DNA of 64,000 nucleotides from Ianthella basta (Eukaryota > Porifera > Demospongiae > Verongiida > Ianthellidae), in contig OZ025882.1 of NCBI GenBank assembly GCA_964019415.1, positions 5,711,063 through 5,775,062 on the forward strand, written 5' to 3'. Positions 1 through 12,317 of the stretch are shown piece by piece (the stretch's first letter is position 1; each line of letters starts with the position of its first letter). A program made the position numbers and the translations under genes. The notes under the pieces were generated by a model, which was not told where the DNA came from, made no database searches, and saw only the letters and a program-made list of their open reading frames with translations.

Positions 1-847
1 CTAGTGTTACTCCACTATTGATAGTGGTGATGCGATTGCACCTGCTGAGTAATGATCAGAGCAGGTAGTAGGGGTGTGTACCTGTACATGTGTGAATGTA
101 TGTACTCTAGACTTTACACAGGTACAGTAGCTAAAGACATGGCCAAATATGGTGTGTTTGTGCAGCATGTGGTATCATTCTGGCTATATTCAGTTTGTGG
201 TGTTATCTGCACAACTGTTGATTTTGTTGGTGTTAGTATGTACATGACACCTTAAAGTATGTGATAATTTGATATAATCCACTTTCAACCTTAAACTCAG
301 AAGAAAATTCAAATGCATTGTCCTTACTTTCATAATGGTAAATAACAAACAGTCCCCTCCAGGGGAAATTTGCACAATATACATGAAAATTTGAATGCAT
401 ACCTTACAATGTTGTTTATCTGGAGGCATTTAGGAATGAGTCATGAGGATGATGGTATGTTTATAGTGAATGGCAATAGACCTACCTGTGTATCTGTTTC
501 TAGTGAAGAATTATGGAACTTTCTTGCTATTATTACTATATACATCATAAACACAGAGAGTACATATAGTAAGGATGTGTAGCTACCTATGTGTTGTTTG
601 TGAACACATTCAGGCAATACCCTAGACCTCCACATGACTATGGCTAATGGTGTGCTTGTGCTGCACATTATCCCTCTCGTTATATTCAGCTTGTGGACTT
701 GTCTGTACAGCTGTTACTGTAGTGTACATCCCTTTAACATGCAATAGTCTAACAAATATAGCTCCCTGTGATAAAAGCAACTTGGCGACATATACTCTGG
801 GAATATTTCACAATATAAAGTTGCAGTCACAAAACCATTGTCGAGAC

Positions 848-916
848 ATGGCTGACCAACTCCTGTCACAACAAATTGCAGGAATCAATCTTGAGGAAAT
901 GATCATTCACTCATGA
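848..916 (+). other. Short conserved ORF beside 7TMx copy A
   Basis: A 22-codon open frame starting MADQLLSQQIAG lies just past the 3' side of copy A, on the opposite strand. Related frames of 26 codons occur at the same relative place near copies E (32192-32272) and J (57017-57097). They differ by substitutions and one 12-nt in-frame gap, and all keep ATG and stop. It could be a small exon, a small peptide gene, or simply well-conserved 3' flanking DNA. No homologue is recognised. Confidence 0.3.
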
Positions 917-1119
917 CAAATCATACACAATGTCAAAATGTAAATTAAGCAGGTTTTTAGGTGGGGAGTGTGTACATACATTATCTGTGTGTTTGTTTGA
1001 GTGTGTTGTATGCATCTGATGAGAAATTCTGATAATAACTTACAACATGATGTGAACTTAAGCATCTGCTAACAGTACACTGATAAAGCATAAAGTCACA
1101 TACTTGTTCTTTCAAACCA

Positions 1120-1918
1120 GGCAGAGAATGAGGTCTAAACTGCATCAAGCAAGTGCTTGTATTCCTCCTGATCTCCTGATCATCTGTAGTAGTGTCAAGG
1201 CTTCCTTCAACCTTGTGATGGGTGAGCACACATTTGATGTATGCAAACAGTGCAAGGAGACCAGAGGTGAAGAGGACAGTGAAGATGTGGGTCAAGTCAT
1301 AAAGGGTACTGTATGTGTCTGCCTGAAACTCTTTTCACATGGCAGACAAGAATGCACCACAGACAAAAGTACCCAGGATGAAGAAAATGATAGAACATCA
1401 ATGTGGTAAGCAACGGTTGCAGCGTGCAATGCACGGAAGAAAGAGGAGGGCTGTACATGTGGTGAAGAAAGAAAAAGCTACAAGCATTAAGCAAATCTGT
1501 TGAAGCACAAACAAGTGAAATATTATAAGAAGCACCATCGGAAACACAATGTACACAGGGATAGTACCAAATGTCCACAAAAGGCATGTAGGCTGTGGAT
1601 ATCACGATACTTACGGTGGTAATGACATTGTGGAACAAAGCAAGTGCCAAAACTTGGCACAATACAACATCACAAACCAAACCCAACATTGTAGCATGGC
1701 AGAGAAGAGAAGTGAATTGGTCTTGGGATTCACTGGGTGGAAGATGTGGTGGCTCTTCTTCATCATTGGTAACATGTTAAGTACCATGAGAGAGCCAAGC
1801 CAAGAAGAATAGTAAAGATAAATGTAGCCTGTAAAATGGATTGCGTTTTCTCTGGTTGAAATCTTGAAGTGAATATCTTACACTGACAGTCCTCCTTCAC
1901 AGCCACACTTTGCAGCCA
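1120..1918 (-). pseudogene. 7TMx copy A, transmembrane exon remnant
   Basis: This stretch aligns along most of its length with the seven-helix exon of the intact copies on the minus strand, from the tail region (about 1120) to the exon start (about 1918). At about 1559 the sequence jumps straight from the TM4/TM5 part to the start of TM3. The roughly 180 bp encoding the most conserved core (TM3, loop 2 and start of TM4) are missing. Reading frames are otherwise short and interrupted. No ectodomain or signal-peptide exon was found upstream (1.9-2.6 kb). This is a dead copy of a host gene. Confidence 0.75.
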
Positions 1919-2639
1919 TTGCTATTAGGTATTACTAAATGGATTATTAGTATCTCGTGTACCTGTTTTTGTGTGCTCTGTGTCTTTGCACCATCAGGCC
2001 CATTCACATTGGAGCAAAGTGACTCAAAGCCTGTTTCCAACTAACTCGATTGGATGTGGTTTGACTAGCCCACTTCTGAGTCACTGGTTGCCAACTCAAC
2101 ATGGCTTTGGGGCAATAGGGCTACCAGCTGAGATACCAATACTGGCATAGTTGGTAGGTTTGACGTAATACCCTGTGATTACCATTCAATCTATTGCCTC
2201 TGCAGTGACTAACTGCAAGCAATTTTCATCCCCTTTCATCATCACTTATACATGAAAAGTTCCAAGAGATGAAATGCACACAGAGTATAGGATAATATTA
2301 TATTATCAATTGCAATGATACATACGTACTTGTATGACAAGGCCATGGTGCAAGAAGTATGATTGTGCAATGTCTGCCATTATAGTGCTTGATGGTTCAT
2401 GTCTGGAAAACTTGTAACAGGAAAACACATTAGGTATAATATTATGATAAGGTGTTGTTCATTAAATGAAGGACAAACTTACTCTGCATGCTAAATATTC
2501 ATGGTGAACTCAAGGACTATAGCAGTACAGACAAGTGTGCATTCATCGTGACTCAAAGCCCTGTCATTTTTGGGGAACATCTCAGTTCAGCATTAAATGA
2601 ATGACGTGCATTCTATGCAAGCCATGAAACAAGTATTTC
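1919..2639. other. Intergenic, no gene seen
   Basis: No convincing exon was found. A short stretch near 2535-2560 resembles the last exon of the START gene (61068-61150 region) on the minus strand, but it is too short and diverged to call. Confidence 0.4.
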
Positions 2640-2754
2640 GAGTTAAAAACTCGTGGGGCTGCCGCCCCAACTCGAAATACTTGCTCCCTTCGGTCGCTGC
2701 TCTGTCACTCACAATAGGTAAACATGACATCGCGTCACAATACCTCAGTAACTT

Positions 2755-2821
<67 letters not shown>

Positions 2822-2832
2822 ACATACACACA

Positions 2833-2863
<31 letters not shown>

Positions 2864-3597
2864 CACACCACACACACACACACAAACCCACAACACATGC
2901 ACAGAGAAATGTCCAGCAGACAGACACATGACTGCTTATAGCACGTGCATTTACAGTGAGTAATTACAGAAACATAATGTACCAAGGAACCCACAGTCGC
3001 CAGAGTAGCTAGTGGTCTGTGGTGGCAAAAGCTACGTACGTTTGCTACAGCGCAGTACGCGTGGGCCAGGTTCTGAAGAGCATTTAGAAGGGCAACCGTG
3101 CGAGTTAAGCTTTTCAACGCTAGAAACGGTTGAAGAACGTTAGCGTGTACATATCACGGCGTTCACCAGTTTCTACGTTACTCCTGTCATGTGTTCCAGG
3201 CGGCGGAGTGAAGTCCTCCGAGGCGGCGCGGCCATTATCGAAGAAGGCGCGGGGCGAAGTCGATGACCTGTTGAGCGCTGTCTCGAAGCTGTGTCTTTGC
3301 CCGTCGACCAGAAGTGCTGTAGGAGTCTGTTCCAGGATCAGAGGCGGAAGAGAACGTCCAAAGTTCGCTAAAACGTCGTTTGGAAGCCGGTTTTCAAAGT
3401 CCCTTGGCCTCGCACACGGTCCACTTCCGGCCGAATAAAATGGCCGACAATATAAATTCCCTATACCCAATACTTCGCCCAATACATTCAATATAAATGT
3501 AAGCATTGGCGTGCAACCGTAGGTTGGCGTATTATATATATATATATATCCGTAACATGAAGCCATATGAAAACGTCAATTTGAAAACAATATAGGG
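2640..3597. repeat. 1-kb tandem unit, copy 1 (unknown element)
   Basis: First of two head-to-tail copies of a unit of about 1 kb (second at 3598-4636). It opens with a GGGGCTGCC motif, then a CA microsatellite, then a GC-richer part, and ends with a TA run and a conserved AT-rich tail. The GC-richer part (about 3120-3470) holds an ETS-type ACTTCCGG motif next to an AAAATGGCCG motif of YY1 type, so it looks like a promoter or CpG-rich first exon. A 148-codon minus-strand frame (3120-3566) crosses it but is not kept in copy 2. A second minus frame, MKSLTRTVALLNALQ (start at 3117), is kept in both. Confidence 0.55.
2758..2885. repeat. CA microsatellite
   Basis: Long (CA)n run with a few interruptions inside the first 1-kb unit. 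Long frames of Thr-His or Cys-Val across it are artefacts of the repeat. Confidence 0.95.
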
Positions 3598-3755
3598 GCT
3601 GCCGCCCCAACTCGAAATACTTGCTCCCTTCGGTCGCTGCTCTGTCACTCATGATTGGTAAACCATGACATTGTGTCATACACCTCAGTGACAGTACACA
3701 TACACCACTAGTCACCAAACATAGCTACATGACACACACACACACATACACATGT

Positions 3756-3807
<52 letters not shown>

Positions 3808-3836
3808 GCACGCACACACGCAAACACACAGACACA

Positions 3837-3900
<64 letters not shown>

Positions 3901-4636
3901 ACACACGCACACACCACACATGCACAGAGAAATCTCCAGCAAAGACAGACACATGACTGCTTACAGCACATGCATTTACCGCGAATATTCACAGAAAAAT
4001 AATGTACCAAGGAACCCACAGTCGCCAGAGTAGCTAGTGGTCTGTGGTGGCAAAAGCTACGTACGTTTGCTACAGCGCAGTACGCGTGGGCCAGGTTCTG
4101 AAGAGCATTTAGAAGGGCAACCGTGCGAGCTAAGCTTTTCAACGCTAGAAATGGTTAAAGAATGTTAGCGTCAACATATCACGGCGCTCACAAGTTTCTA
4201 CGTTACTCCTGTCATGTGTTCCAGGCGGCGGAGTGAAGTCCTCCGAGGCGGGCGCGGCCATTATCGAAGAAGGCGCCGGCGAAGTCGATGACCTGTTGGG
4301 CGCTGTCTAAAAGCTGTCTCTTTGTCCGTCGACCAGAAGTGCTGTAGGAGTCTGTTCCAGGATCAGAGGCGGAAGAGAACGTCCAAAGCTCGCTAAGACG
4401 TCGTTTCGAAGCCGGTTTTCAAAGTCCCTTGGCCTCGCACACGGTCTACTTCCGGCCGAATAAAATGGCCGACAATATAAATTCCCTATACCCAATACTT
4501 CACCCAATACATTCAATATAAATGTAAGCATTGACGCACAACCGTAGGTTGGCGTATTATATATATATATATATATATCCGTAACATGAAGCCATATGAA
4601 AACGTCAATTTGAAAACAATATAGGGGCTGCCTGCG
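3598..4636. repeat. 1-kb tandem unit, copy 2 (unknown element)
   Basis: Second copy of the unit at 2640-3597, same order and orientation: GGGGCTGCC start, CA/CG microsatellite (3733-3930), the ETS/YY1-like motif region (about 4440-4475), TA run and AT-rich tail. It ends in a palindrome, GGGGCTGCCTGCGGCAGCCCC in two halves around 4624-4645. Small indels separate it from copy 1, and the MKSLARTVALLNALQ frame (start at 4142, minus) is retained. Confidence 0.55.
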
Positions 4637-5012
4637 GCAGCCCCTAAAAATGTAATGCAATAGAGCGTAGTAAAGATTGTGCAGATATAAATGTATAGCC
4701 TGACTAAGGACCCGCCTGCAACCACTAATTCCGTAGACCTAACACCTGTTGAGCAGGCAACAGTAACTGGGGTACTCTGTGGCATAACACTTGCTCTCGT
4801 TGATTCTTACATAATGGAATTGTTTATCATGAATTACTGTAACACAATCGCATGACTAAAATTAATGCAAACGAGTGATTGACATTTGTTTCTGTGCTAG
4901 TGCATGAAGAAAACAATTGCAAGCTCATATGTAAAATGCTTTTAGTAAAGTTGTAAATACAGCTAGCTGGTAATCGTATACTTGCTATTTCACACTAATC
5001 ACTGCGTGTTGG

Positions 5013-6450
5013 TTAAGCAACATCAAGTAAATACTTGCCTTCATCATCAGTGCAAGTATCACGAGGACTTCCTTCAACCTTGTGATGGATAAACACACAT
5101 TTGATGATGTACACCAACAGTGCAATGAGACCAGATGTGAAGAGGACAGTGAAGATGTGACTCAAGTCATAAAGAGTACTGTATACATCTGCATGAAACT
5201 CCCTATGCATGACTGAAATAAATGCAGAGCAAAGAAGGGTACACAGGATTAAACAGAGAGTTGAGCAAAAATGTGGTAAGTAATGCTTACAGCGTGTGAT
5301 GCAAGGAAGAAAGAGAAGTGCTGTGCATGTGGTGAAGAAAGAGAATGATATAAGGAGTGTGCAGCTATGTTGAAGAATAAACAAGGGAGATATGAAAAAG
5401 AATACAAATTGAAACACAAAGTACACAGGGAGCACTTGCATGAAGAGCACCATTCCTGCACACCCAACTGACTTCAGCATGTACAGCATGCACTGTCTCC
5501 TGTTCAGACCTCGCCTGTCCATGGCCATCACCTTTGTGCTGATGTACCACAGGAGGAAGGGGAATTCCACAAGGTAGAACACACCCATGATCACAAAGAC
5601 AAAGTACCCAATGTCCACGAAAGGCATGTAGGCTGTGGATACCACAGTGCTTTTGGTGGTAATGATATTCTGAAACTCATGAAGTCCCAAAAATTGGTAC
5701 ACATACAAAATCACAAACCAAACCCAACATTGTAGCATGGCAGAGAAGAGAAGCGATTTGGTTTTGGGATTCACTGGGTGGACGATGTGGCGATTCTTCT
5801 TCATCATTGGTAGCACCTTAAGTACCAAAAGAGCCAAACCAAGAACCACAGCAAACAGGGTACATGAGGCAAAGATGTCTTTCTCTGAATTGAAGCTTAT
5901 AACATATAACTGATGCTGGTAGTCTTCATTTGACATCCACTGCATTTAATAGCGAAGGAACAATGCAATATGTGTTAGCACATGAATTGAATATATTGTG
6001 CAGCCCACAGTGTTTCACATGCTCACTTACCTGAGAAACACCACCTGATAAAAAGCCATCAATAATGTCAGTATTACTGCTGCCTGGACAGAAAGGGAGG
6101 GGTGGAGTCCAGCTATTTTCAGATACTGCCACATTAATGCGTATGTGAAACAACAAAAGAGGCATTAATTTTGAATTTCTTTCATCAATTTCATTAACAT
6201 TGCTGTTTGCTGCCAAAGAGTCCTGGAACAATGCACGCAGTTGGTCCACATTGGTAATACAGCTGAAATTCAGTGTCTTGGCATCAAGTGTATGTAAGTG
6301 CTGATTCAACAATGCTAAGATATCTGCAGTTGAATGAATGCAGTCTCAGTAAAACTTGTTTCTGGCATGTTCTCAGAAATGCCCCACCACGTGATCATGC
6401 CTACAGTAATACACACACACGACTTACTGGCAACCTCCTGTCTTCTTCAT
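5013..6450 (-). pseudogene. 7TMx copy B, damaged 5' end
   Basis: Minus strand. The transmembrane exon (5013-5939, 309 codons with stop) is open and splices in phase 0. The ectodomain exon (6031-6314) is open but only 94 codons long against 152-159 in intact copies. The middle part with the conserved CxxC-type cysteines has gone, so HIRINVAVSEN runs straight into the WTPPLPFC motif. The signal-peptide exon near 6428-6450 keeps a start (MKKT) and donor but has lost its hydrophobic core, and its remaining length no longer fits exon 2. It would give an unexported or N-terminally altered 7TM protein, so it is probably a pseudogene. The intact 7TM frame means a recent event or use of another start cannot be excluded. 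Confidence 0.65.
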
Positions 6451-6649
6451 CCTTCACCTGTGTGCTGTCAAATACAGCTGGCCCAGCTTGCACAAATTTA
6501 TGTGGTGCAAGCATACCGTGTTGTTGGCTGTAGCTGATTCAAATTCGAAATGGGACTGAGACAACAATCCTATATAGACCCTTCCTGGTACATGACTGTC
6601 AGCCGTGCAGAGTAGGTTTCAGTTATCTTTCACATTAAGGAAACACTCA

Positions 6650-7712
6650 GCATAAAACATTTTCAGCTGCATTCCTGAAATGGGGGAAATCTATATGCAA
6701 CAGGATGTTTTGGCCACAGAGGTCTTGTACCTCTTAGTCTTTCTATAACGCAGTAATGAGTCTCTGCATAACTATCATCATTTCTCCATCATCACAGCAA
6801 ACACTTCAGTCCATAGCAATCCCATCATGCAGTCATGATCTGCTTGTTCCCCTTGTGTGTTGCTGGCAGGCAGACTATTAAAAGCTTCTTATGATATCCA
6901 CCAGATAAGCTCATATACAGAAAACATATGCATTTTTCAAGCCAGCTCCTGTGCCATAGTATTTCGCATACTGTATGCCAGTACAGTGGGGCTTTGGGGT
7001 ATGTGTCATGAACAGGACATGATACAGTTAATGGTGGTAGATCTGTGTGTACATGCTATTGTGTGTACATCATCAAATGCTGCTTCATTCCTGCTTTAGG
7101 GATGGGATTGTCCCTGCTGTGTAATGAGCAGAGAGGGATGTAGGGGTGTGCACCTGTGTGTGAATGTTTGTGCAAAAGTATAACATAACAGTCTTGACTT
7201 CAGTGATAGCAAGCCAGATATGGCCTGGGAAAACTGCATGTTATGATTCTGGCTACACTCAGTTGATGGTAATGTTTCCTGAACTATAAGTTCGTTTTTT
7301 CAGTGTAGAAATATTGAAATACATAATGTATATGCAGTGTAATTTCAACTTATCAGTTATGGCAAGTACATACTTTCAACTTGTAGTTACAGTTATGTAT
7401 ATAGTATGCAAGCACACTGCATAGCTACAGTAAGCAGACTCTGTGCCTAAACTAGTAACAACAAGTCTTCCTCATTGGTAGCCACTTTTGCTGCGGGCAT
7501 GTTAGTCCTATACAGAAGTCTAAATAATAGTCTAAGTATGTAAGAACAGAACAACAGTCCACACGCCTTTCACTGCATATAGTTGTCTGAAAATGTGAGC
7601 ATGTCATATTGTAGCACTGGGGCTGGCACATGACATATGGTCCATTCCCATGCATGCAGTGTAAGCTACGGATGCAGTGCACAATTCACAAGTTACAATT
7701 ATATCATATAAT
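6650..7712. repeat. Array flank, duplicated at 11305-12315
   Basis: About 1 kb of non-coding DNA matching 11305-12315 with only scattered substitutions and small indels. Shared marks are the CATTTTCAGCTGCA start, the TTCTATAACGCAGTAATGAG segment and the end at CACAATTCAC. It is part of the duplicated 7TMx unit carrying copies C and D. No exon is seen in it. Confidence 0.7.
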
Positions 7713-7714
7713 TA

Positions 7715-8087
7715 TACCTTATTCTTTTGAAAAATCAATTACACTGGGCCAAGCAGCACTAGACTTTGTGAGCGACCTAGGACAACGTCTCCATCAGGTG
7801 ACTGGAGAAGCTAGAAGCAAGGAGTACCTCCTGCAGAAGCTGTCAATAGCTATCCAACGGGGGAATGCGGCAGCAGTGCTCGGGACTGCTGAGAAAGACA
7901 GGGATCAGGATCCCTTCTGGGATTAACTGATTGCATGTGCATGTTCAATGACTTGTCATTCTTGTAATTTAACTTGAGTATATTGTTAAGTAATCTTTTC
8001 CTGCATGCTATTTTGATATATTTATTTTTATCTTGCATTTGTGCATGAAAAAATGTTTCATTCATTAACCATCAAAAAAAAAAAAAA
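7715..8087 (+). mobile_element. 3' end of a retroposon (probably LINE-like)
   Basis: This insert is absent from the paralogous flank at 12.3 kb. It holds the end of a reading frame (FVSDLGQRLHQVTGE, then LSIAIQRGNAAAVLGT), a kind of tail I associate with retroelement proteins, followed by a stop and a run of A at about 8072-8086. The A tail and the 5'-truncated form fit retroposition. Family assignment is tentative. Confidence 0.35.
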
Positions 8088-8265
8088 ATTACACTCTTAC
8101 ATGACCACACAATAATTGAACCTGTCCACTTCATAAATACATTTCCACACTTCAGAAACTTCCTATAATACTTAAGCATAGTATAATTATCTAAACTACA
8201 TTTTACTTGTATACATTCATGACTGCATGACTGTATGATATGATCTACACAAGGCCTTCTTGCTG

Positions 8266-10100
8266 CTACTGGGTTGTGGAAGAAGTTGCTGAAAGGCGTA
8301 AAACAGGATCCATCAAAAGTGGTGTCTGTTCATTTGATTCATCATTTCCTACTTTTGAGTTACTCCTCAACATGCTCTGAGTGAGCACTGATTTGAGTGT
8401 ATATGTCAGCAGTGCCAATATTCCAGAAGCCAGTGTACCAGAAACAATTTGACCTGTATTGTAAGAAGTGTTCCATTCGTTTTCAAGGCTACATGCCAGA
8501 AACATGAAGTATCCACTAAAGATTAAAGCTAACAGAACAAGGAACACGATGGGACCACTTTGCTGTGGGCACCTTCTGCATCGTGTGATACATGGAAGGA
8601 GAAGGAGTGCAGTGCTTACAACAAAGAGGATGAATGCTAGTAGGCAAGCAAATAGTGCCACCAATACAACCAAAGGATATGCAAGAAAGCCAATTAGGAA
8701 ATATGTCAAATTACAGGATACCACCTGCATGAAGAGCACCATTCCTGCACACCCAACTGACGTCAGCATGTACAGCATGCACTGTCTCCTGTTCAGACCT
8801 CGCCTGTCCATGGCCATCACCTTTGTGCTGATGTACCACAGGAGGAAGGGGAATTCCACAAGGTAGAACACACCCATGATACCAAAGGCATAGTAACCAA
8901 TGTCCGCAAAAGGCATGTAGGCTGTGGATATCACAGCATTCCTGGAGAGTAGGAAGTCCTTGAACAATGACAGACCCCATAACTGGTAGCCATATAGGTA
9001 CATGAAACACATCCAAGACTGGATCATGGTGGAGAAGAGAAGGGATTTGGAGACTGAATTCCTTGCCATCTGGCGATGAAGTGGATAATGGTTTATAAAC
9101 CAGCACAACAACAGCGGAGTAGCTAATGATGATAACATGTGTAAAATGTACAATAGAAGAGCATTCTGCTTGGAGCGTTGTCTCACAATTTCACTGCTGA
9201 ACTGTCTGATGAAACTGTCAACAAGCTGGTTGTTGTCAAATGCAGATTTCATTAGCTAAAAGGTAAGCCCATTGCAGCAGGTAATTGGAAAGTGTGCATA
9301 CAGAAATACAGTTTGGGGTGTTGGCTTGCCCTATGCTGGACCATGCAGTGACTATGTACATAGACGCAAAAGACTCCACACATGGCATACTAGTATGAAA
9401 TAGATATATAGTGCTTATGCACAATGCCTTACCTCATACACAAAGTCTTGCACAATGCGAACCTCAAAATGTCCTGAACAAAATGGCAATGGTAGTCTCC
9501 AGGATGTCTCGATAATGGTTAACTGCAGCCACAGCTTCATGTTGGAATACTGCAATACTGCACCCAAAGTTGCCAACAGTGCAGTAGGATAATACTCAAT
9601 AATGGACTGGGAGTAGACTGCAATCACTGCACATTCTTCACTTGAATCAGAGAGCTGACAGTAGCTACTGCTGTTGGATGTGACACTATCATGACTGACA
9701 CCAAAGGCTTTACTGGTATAATTGCGTAAATGAATCAACAGCACAGGAAATGGAATTCTTGGACTTGGGATCAGTGAAAGTCCTTTTTCATTGGCTTCAT
9801 TCTGGAAGATGGCGAGCAGTTCTTGCCAGCTTGCAATGCAGGTCAGCTCAGTAGCTCCTAGTTTGAAACTTTGTTTGTGCAGTTTCTTGGAAGGCAAACC
9901 ATCTGCATTAGGATGGATAATCATTTCCACATTTTGATGTCAGCTAAGTCTCAGAACAGCCCCATCATATGAACATGCCTACAGCAGTACACACTCACAC
10001 ATAACTTACTGGCCATCTCCTTATTTCCTGCGGAGGCCCTGAAATGGGATGCTGCTAAGACTAGGAGAGCAAGTACCACAACACTTGTCTTCGTCATCAT
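8266..10100 (-). CDS. 7TMx copy C, intact seven-helix receptor-like protein
   Basis: Three exons with consensus splice sites and matching phases: signal peptide 10010-10100, ectodomain 9433-9902, transmembrane 8266-9255 (introns in phase 1 and phase 0), giving about 516 aa. Exon 1 starts MMTKTSVVVLALLVLAASHF, a typical cleavable signal. Exon 2 (156 codons) has an NSS sequon next to SYCQ, an ECAV cysteine and an RLPLPFC motif. Exon 3 has seven hydrophobic helices. Basic residues lie in the loops after TM1, TM3 and TM5 and after TM7, which by the positive-inside rule puts the N-terminus outside. TM3 is followed by MAMDRRGLNRRQC, resembling the DRY region of GPCRs. No family is recognised. It is a likely surface receptor; ligand and partner are unknown. 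Confidence 0.75.
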
Positions 10101-10510
10101 TTCAACAGGTGTCAAAAATGCAGCCATTCTAACTTACACAAATTTATATATTGTGGTACAGTTGATTTCAGAATTGATTTCAGAATGGTTGTCTAAAAGC
10201 TCAATGGCAAAAGGCATGACATCATAGCAAATGGCAATACTGGACAATAGGTGTGATGTAATGGCAAGCAGCAATGCTAATAATGACGTCACATCATTTG
10301 GCCACTCTGCTATTTGCCAGTTTGGCCAACCATTCTGAAATCGGCTGTATACCTTATTGTTAGTTGCAACTGATCTTCCAAACTCAAAATGTACTGACAC
10401 AGTATTCCTGTACATGTGTACTCCTACATAGTACGTGACTGTCAGCCATGCAGAGTAGTTTTCAGTTACTGCATACATCTTCTTCATGCACTTTGAAAAC
10501 ATTCAGTGTA
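10101..10510. repeat. 5' flank of copy C, duplicated upstream of copy D
   Basis: Matches 12858-13265 closely, including the region that starts ACTTACACAAATTT and the GACTGTCAGCCATGCAGAGTA segment. It lies directly upstream of the signal-peptide exon, so it should include the promoter and 5' UTR of copy C. The 122-codon minus frame across it is not supported as coding. Confidence 0.55.
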
Positions 10511-10569
10511 TAACATACATATAGTTGGATGTTTGCGCAGGTTGGAGGTTTGCGCGTAACATATACATT

Positions 10570-10795
10570 TTCAGTACTACGTATAACTGAAACGAGGGGG
10601 AATGTTGAGCTAATCACGTAGTATGTTAGATCAACTAACAAAAATTAACAACTTTTGGCTTGGCCACAGAGTCCTTATGCAACTGGGAGTGTTTCTATGT
10701 ATATAGGTACGTAGTATTAAGTCTTTTCTGCCAGGTAACATCACTTCAGCATCGTCACAACAAACCCTCCAATCAGTAAAGTTGCAGTGAGTAGT
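10570..10795. repeat. Array flank, matches 29617-29850
   Basis: Non-coding block sharing the GAAACGAGGGGGAAT, TAGATCAACTAACAAAAATT and AACTTTTGGCTTGG segments with 29617-29850. It marks another duplicated part of the 7TMx array. Confidence 0.6.
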
Positions 10796-10856
10796 TGACC
10801 CCTCATCCCTTTGTGTTATACATAGAGAGGCAGACTGGTAAACTGCCTTTGAATGT

Positions 10857-10921
10857 GGACCTCATCGTGGAGAGACCTCATCATGGAGAGACTTTGTCAT
10901 GGAGAGACCTCATTATGAAGT
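10857..10921. repeat. 16-bp minisatellite, about 4 units
   Basis: Unit GACCTCATSATGGAGA repeated about four times. The same minisatellite has about five units at 31957-32036 and nine at 54915-55063. A single unit occurs at matching places in the other flank blocks (for example near 30105, 35798, 46018 and 59890). Confidence 0.8.
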
Positions 10922-11304
10922 CTACTAGACAGTTATGCACATTTCTAGCCAACACTTATGCAGCAACATTTCAGGTATAAACTGTACATGTAAAGTGAGA
11001 TCTTAAACAACTGGTTCATATAAGCATTTGGCCTGAACAGTGAGTTCAATGGTGGTAGGTGCAATGCTATACTGAGCACATCACCAAATGTTTCTTTGTT
11101 CCTGGTAGTGGGGGTGGGATTGTGACTACTGTGTAATGAGCAGAGGGTTGCAGGGGAGTGTACCTGTATATACCTGTGTGAATGTTTGCTCAAACATCTA
11201 TGAACACACTAGACCCCCACAATCCAAAGCCAAATATGGTGTGTGTTGTGTTGTATGCTATCATTTTAGCTATAGTTCAGTGTTGCTCTTGTATCAGCAT
11301 AAAA

Positions 11305-12315
11305 CATTTTCAGCTGCAATGCTGAAATGGGAGAAATCTTTATCCAACAGGATGTTTTGGCCACAGAGGTCTTTTGCGCCTCTTAGTCTTTCTATAACGC
11401 AGTAATGAGTCTCTGCATAACTGTCATCATTTCTCCGTCATCACAGCAAACACTTCAGTCCATAGCAATCCCATAATGCAGTCATGGTCTGCTTGATAAA
11501 AGTTTCTTATGATGTCCACCAGATAAGCTCATATACAGAAAACATATGCACATTTCAAGCCAGCTCCTGTGACATAGTACTTCGCATACTGGAAGCCACT
11601 ATAGTGGGACTTTGAGGTATGTGTCATGAAAAAGGATGTATGGTGCATTTAATGGTGGTAGATCTGTGTGTGCATGCTATTGTGTGTACATCATCAAATG
11701 CTGCTTCATTCCTGCTTTAGGGATGGGATTGTCCCTGCTGTGTAATGAGCAGAGAGGGATGTAGGGGTGTGCACCTGTGTGTGAATGTTTGTGCAAAAGT
11801 ATAACATAACAGTCTTGACTTCAGTAGTAGTAAGCCAAATATGGCCTGGGAAAGCTGCATGTTATGATTCTGGCTACACTCAGTTGACGGTAATGTTCCT
11901 AAACTCTAAGTTCATTTTTTCAGTGTGGAAATATTTAACTACATATGTATATGCAGTGTAATTTCAACTTATCAGTTATGACAAGTACATACTTTCAGCT
12001 TGTAGTTACAGTTATGTAGTATGCAAGCACACTGCATAGCTACAGTAGGTAGACTCTGTGTCTAAACTAGTGTACCAACAAGACTTCCACATTGGTAGCC
12101 ACTTTTGCTGCGGGCATTTTAGTCCTATACAGAAAGTCTAAATAGAAGTTCAAATACGTAAAAACAGAACAACAGTCCACACACGGTCCTTTACTACGTA
12201 GTTGTCTGAGAATGTGAGCATGTCATATTGTAGCACTGGGGCTGGCACATGACATATGGTCCATTCCCATTCATGCAATATAAGGTACAGATGCAGTGCA
12301 CAATTCACCAGTTAC
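11305..12315. repeat. Array flank, duplicate of 6650-7712
   Basis: Second copy of the non-coding block at 6650-7712, without the retroposon tail that follows the first copy. It runs directly into the truncated ectodomain exon of copy D. Confidence 0.7.
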
Positions 12316-12317
12316 AA

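Noticed and set aside
2535-2560. Similarity to the START last exon
   Set aside because: Too short and diverged to call a fragment.
2593-3117. Long Cys/Val and Thr/His open frames over CA/TG repeats (also near 3.8, 17.4 and 19.6 kb)
   Set aside because: They are read-through of dinucleotide repeats and have no independent coding signal.
8711-9106. Frames reading HKGDGHGQARSEQETVHAVH in several 7TMx copies
   Set aside because: They are alternate frames of the highly conserved 7TM core. Their conservation reflects the main frame and DNA identity, not a second protein.
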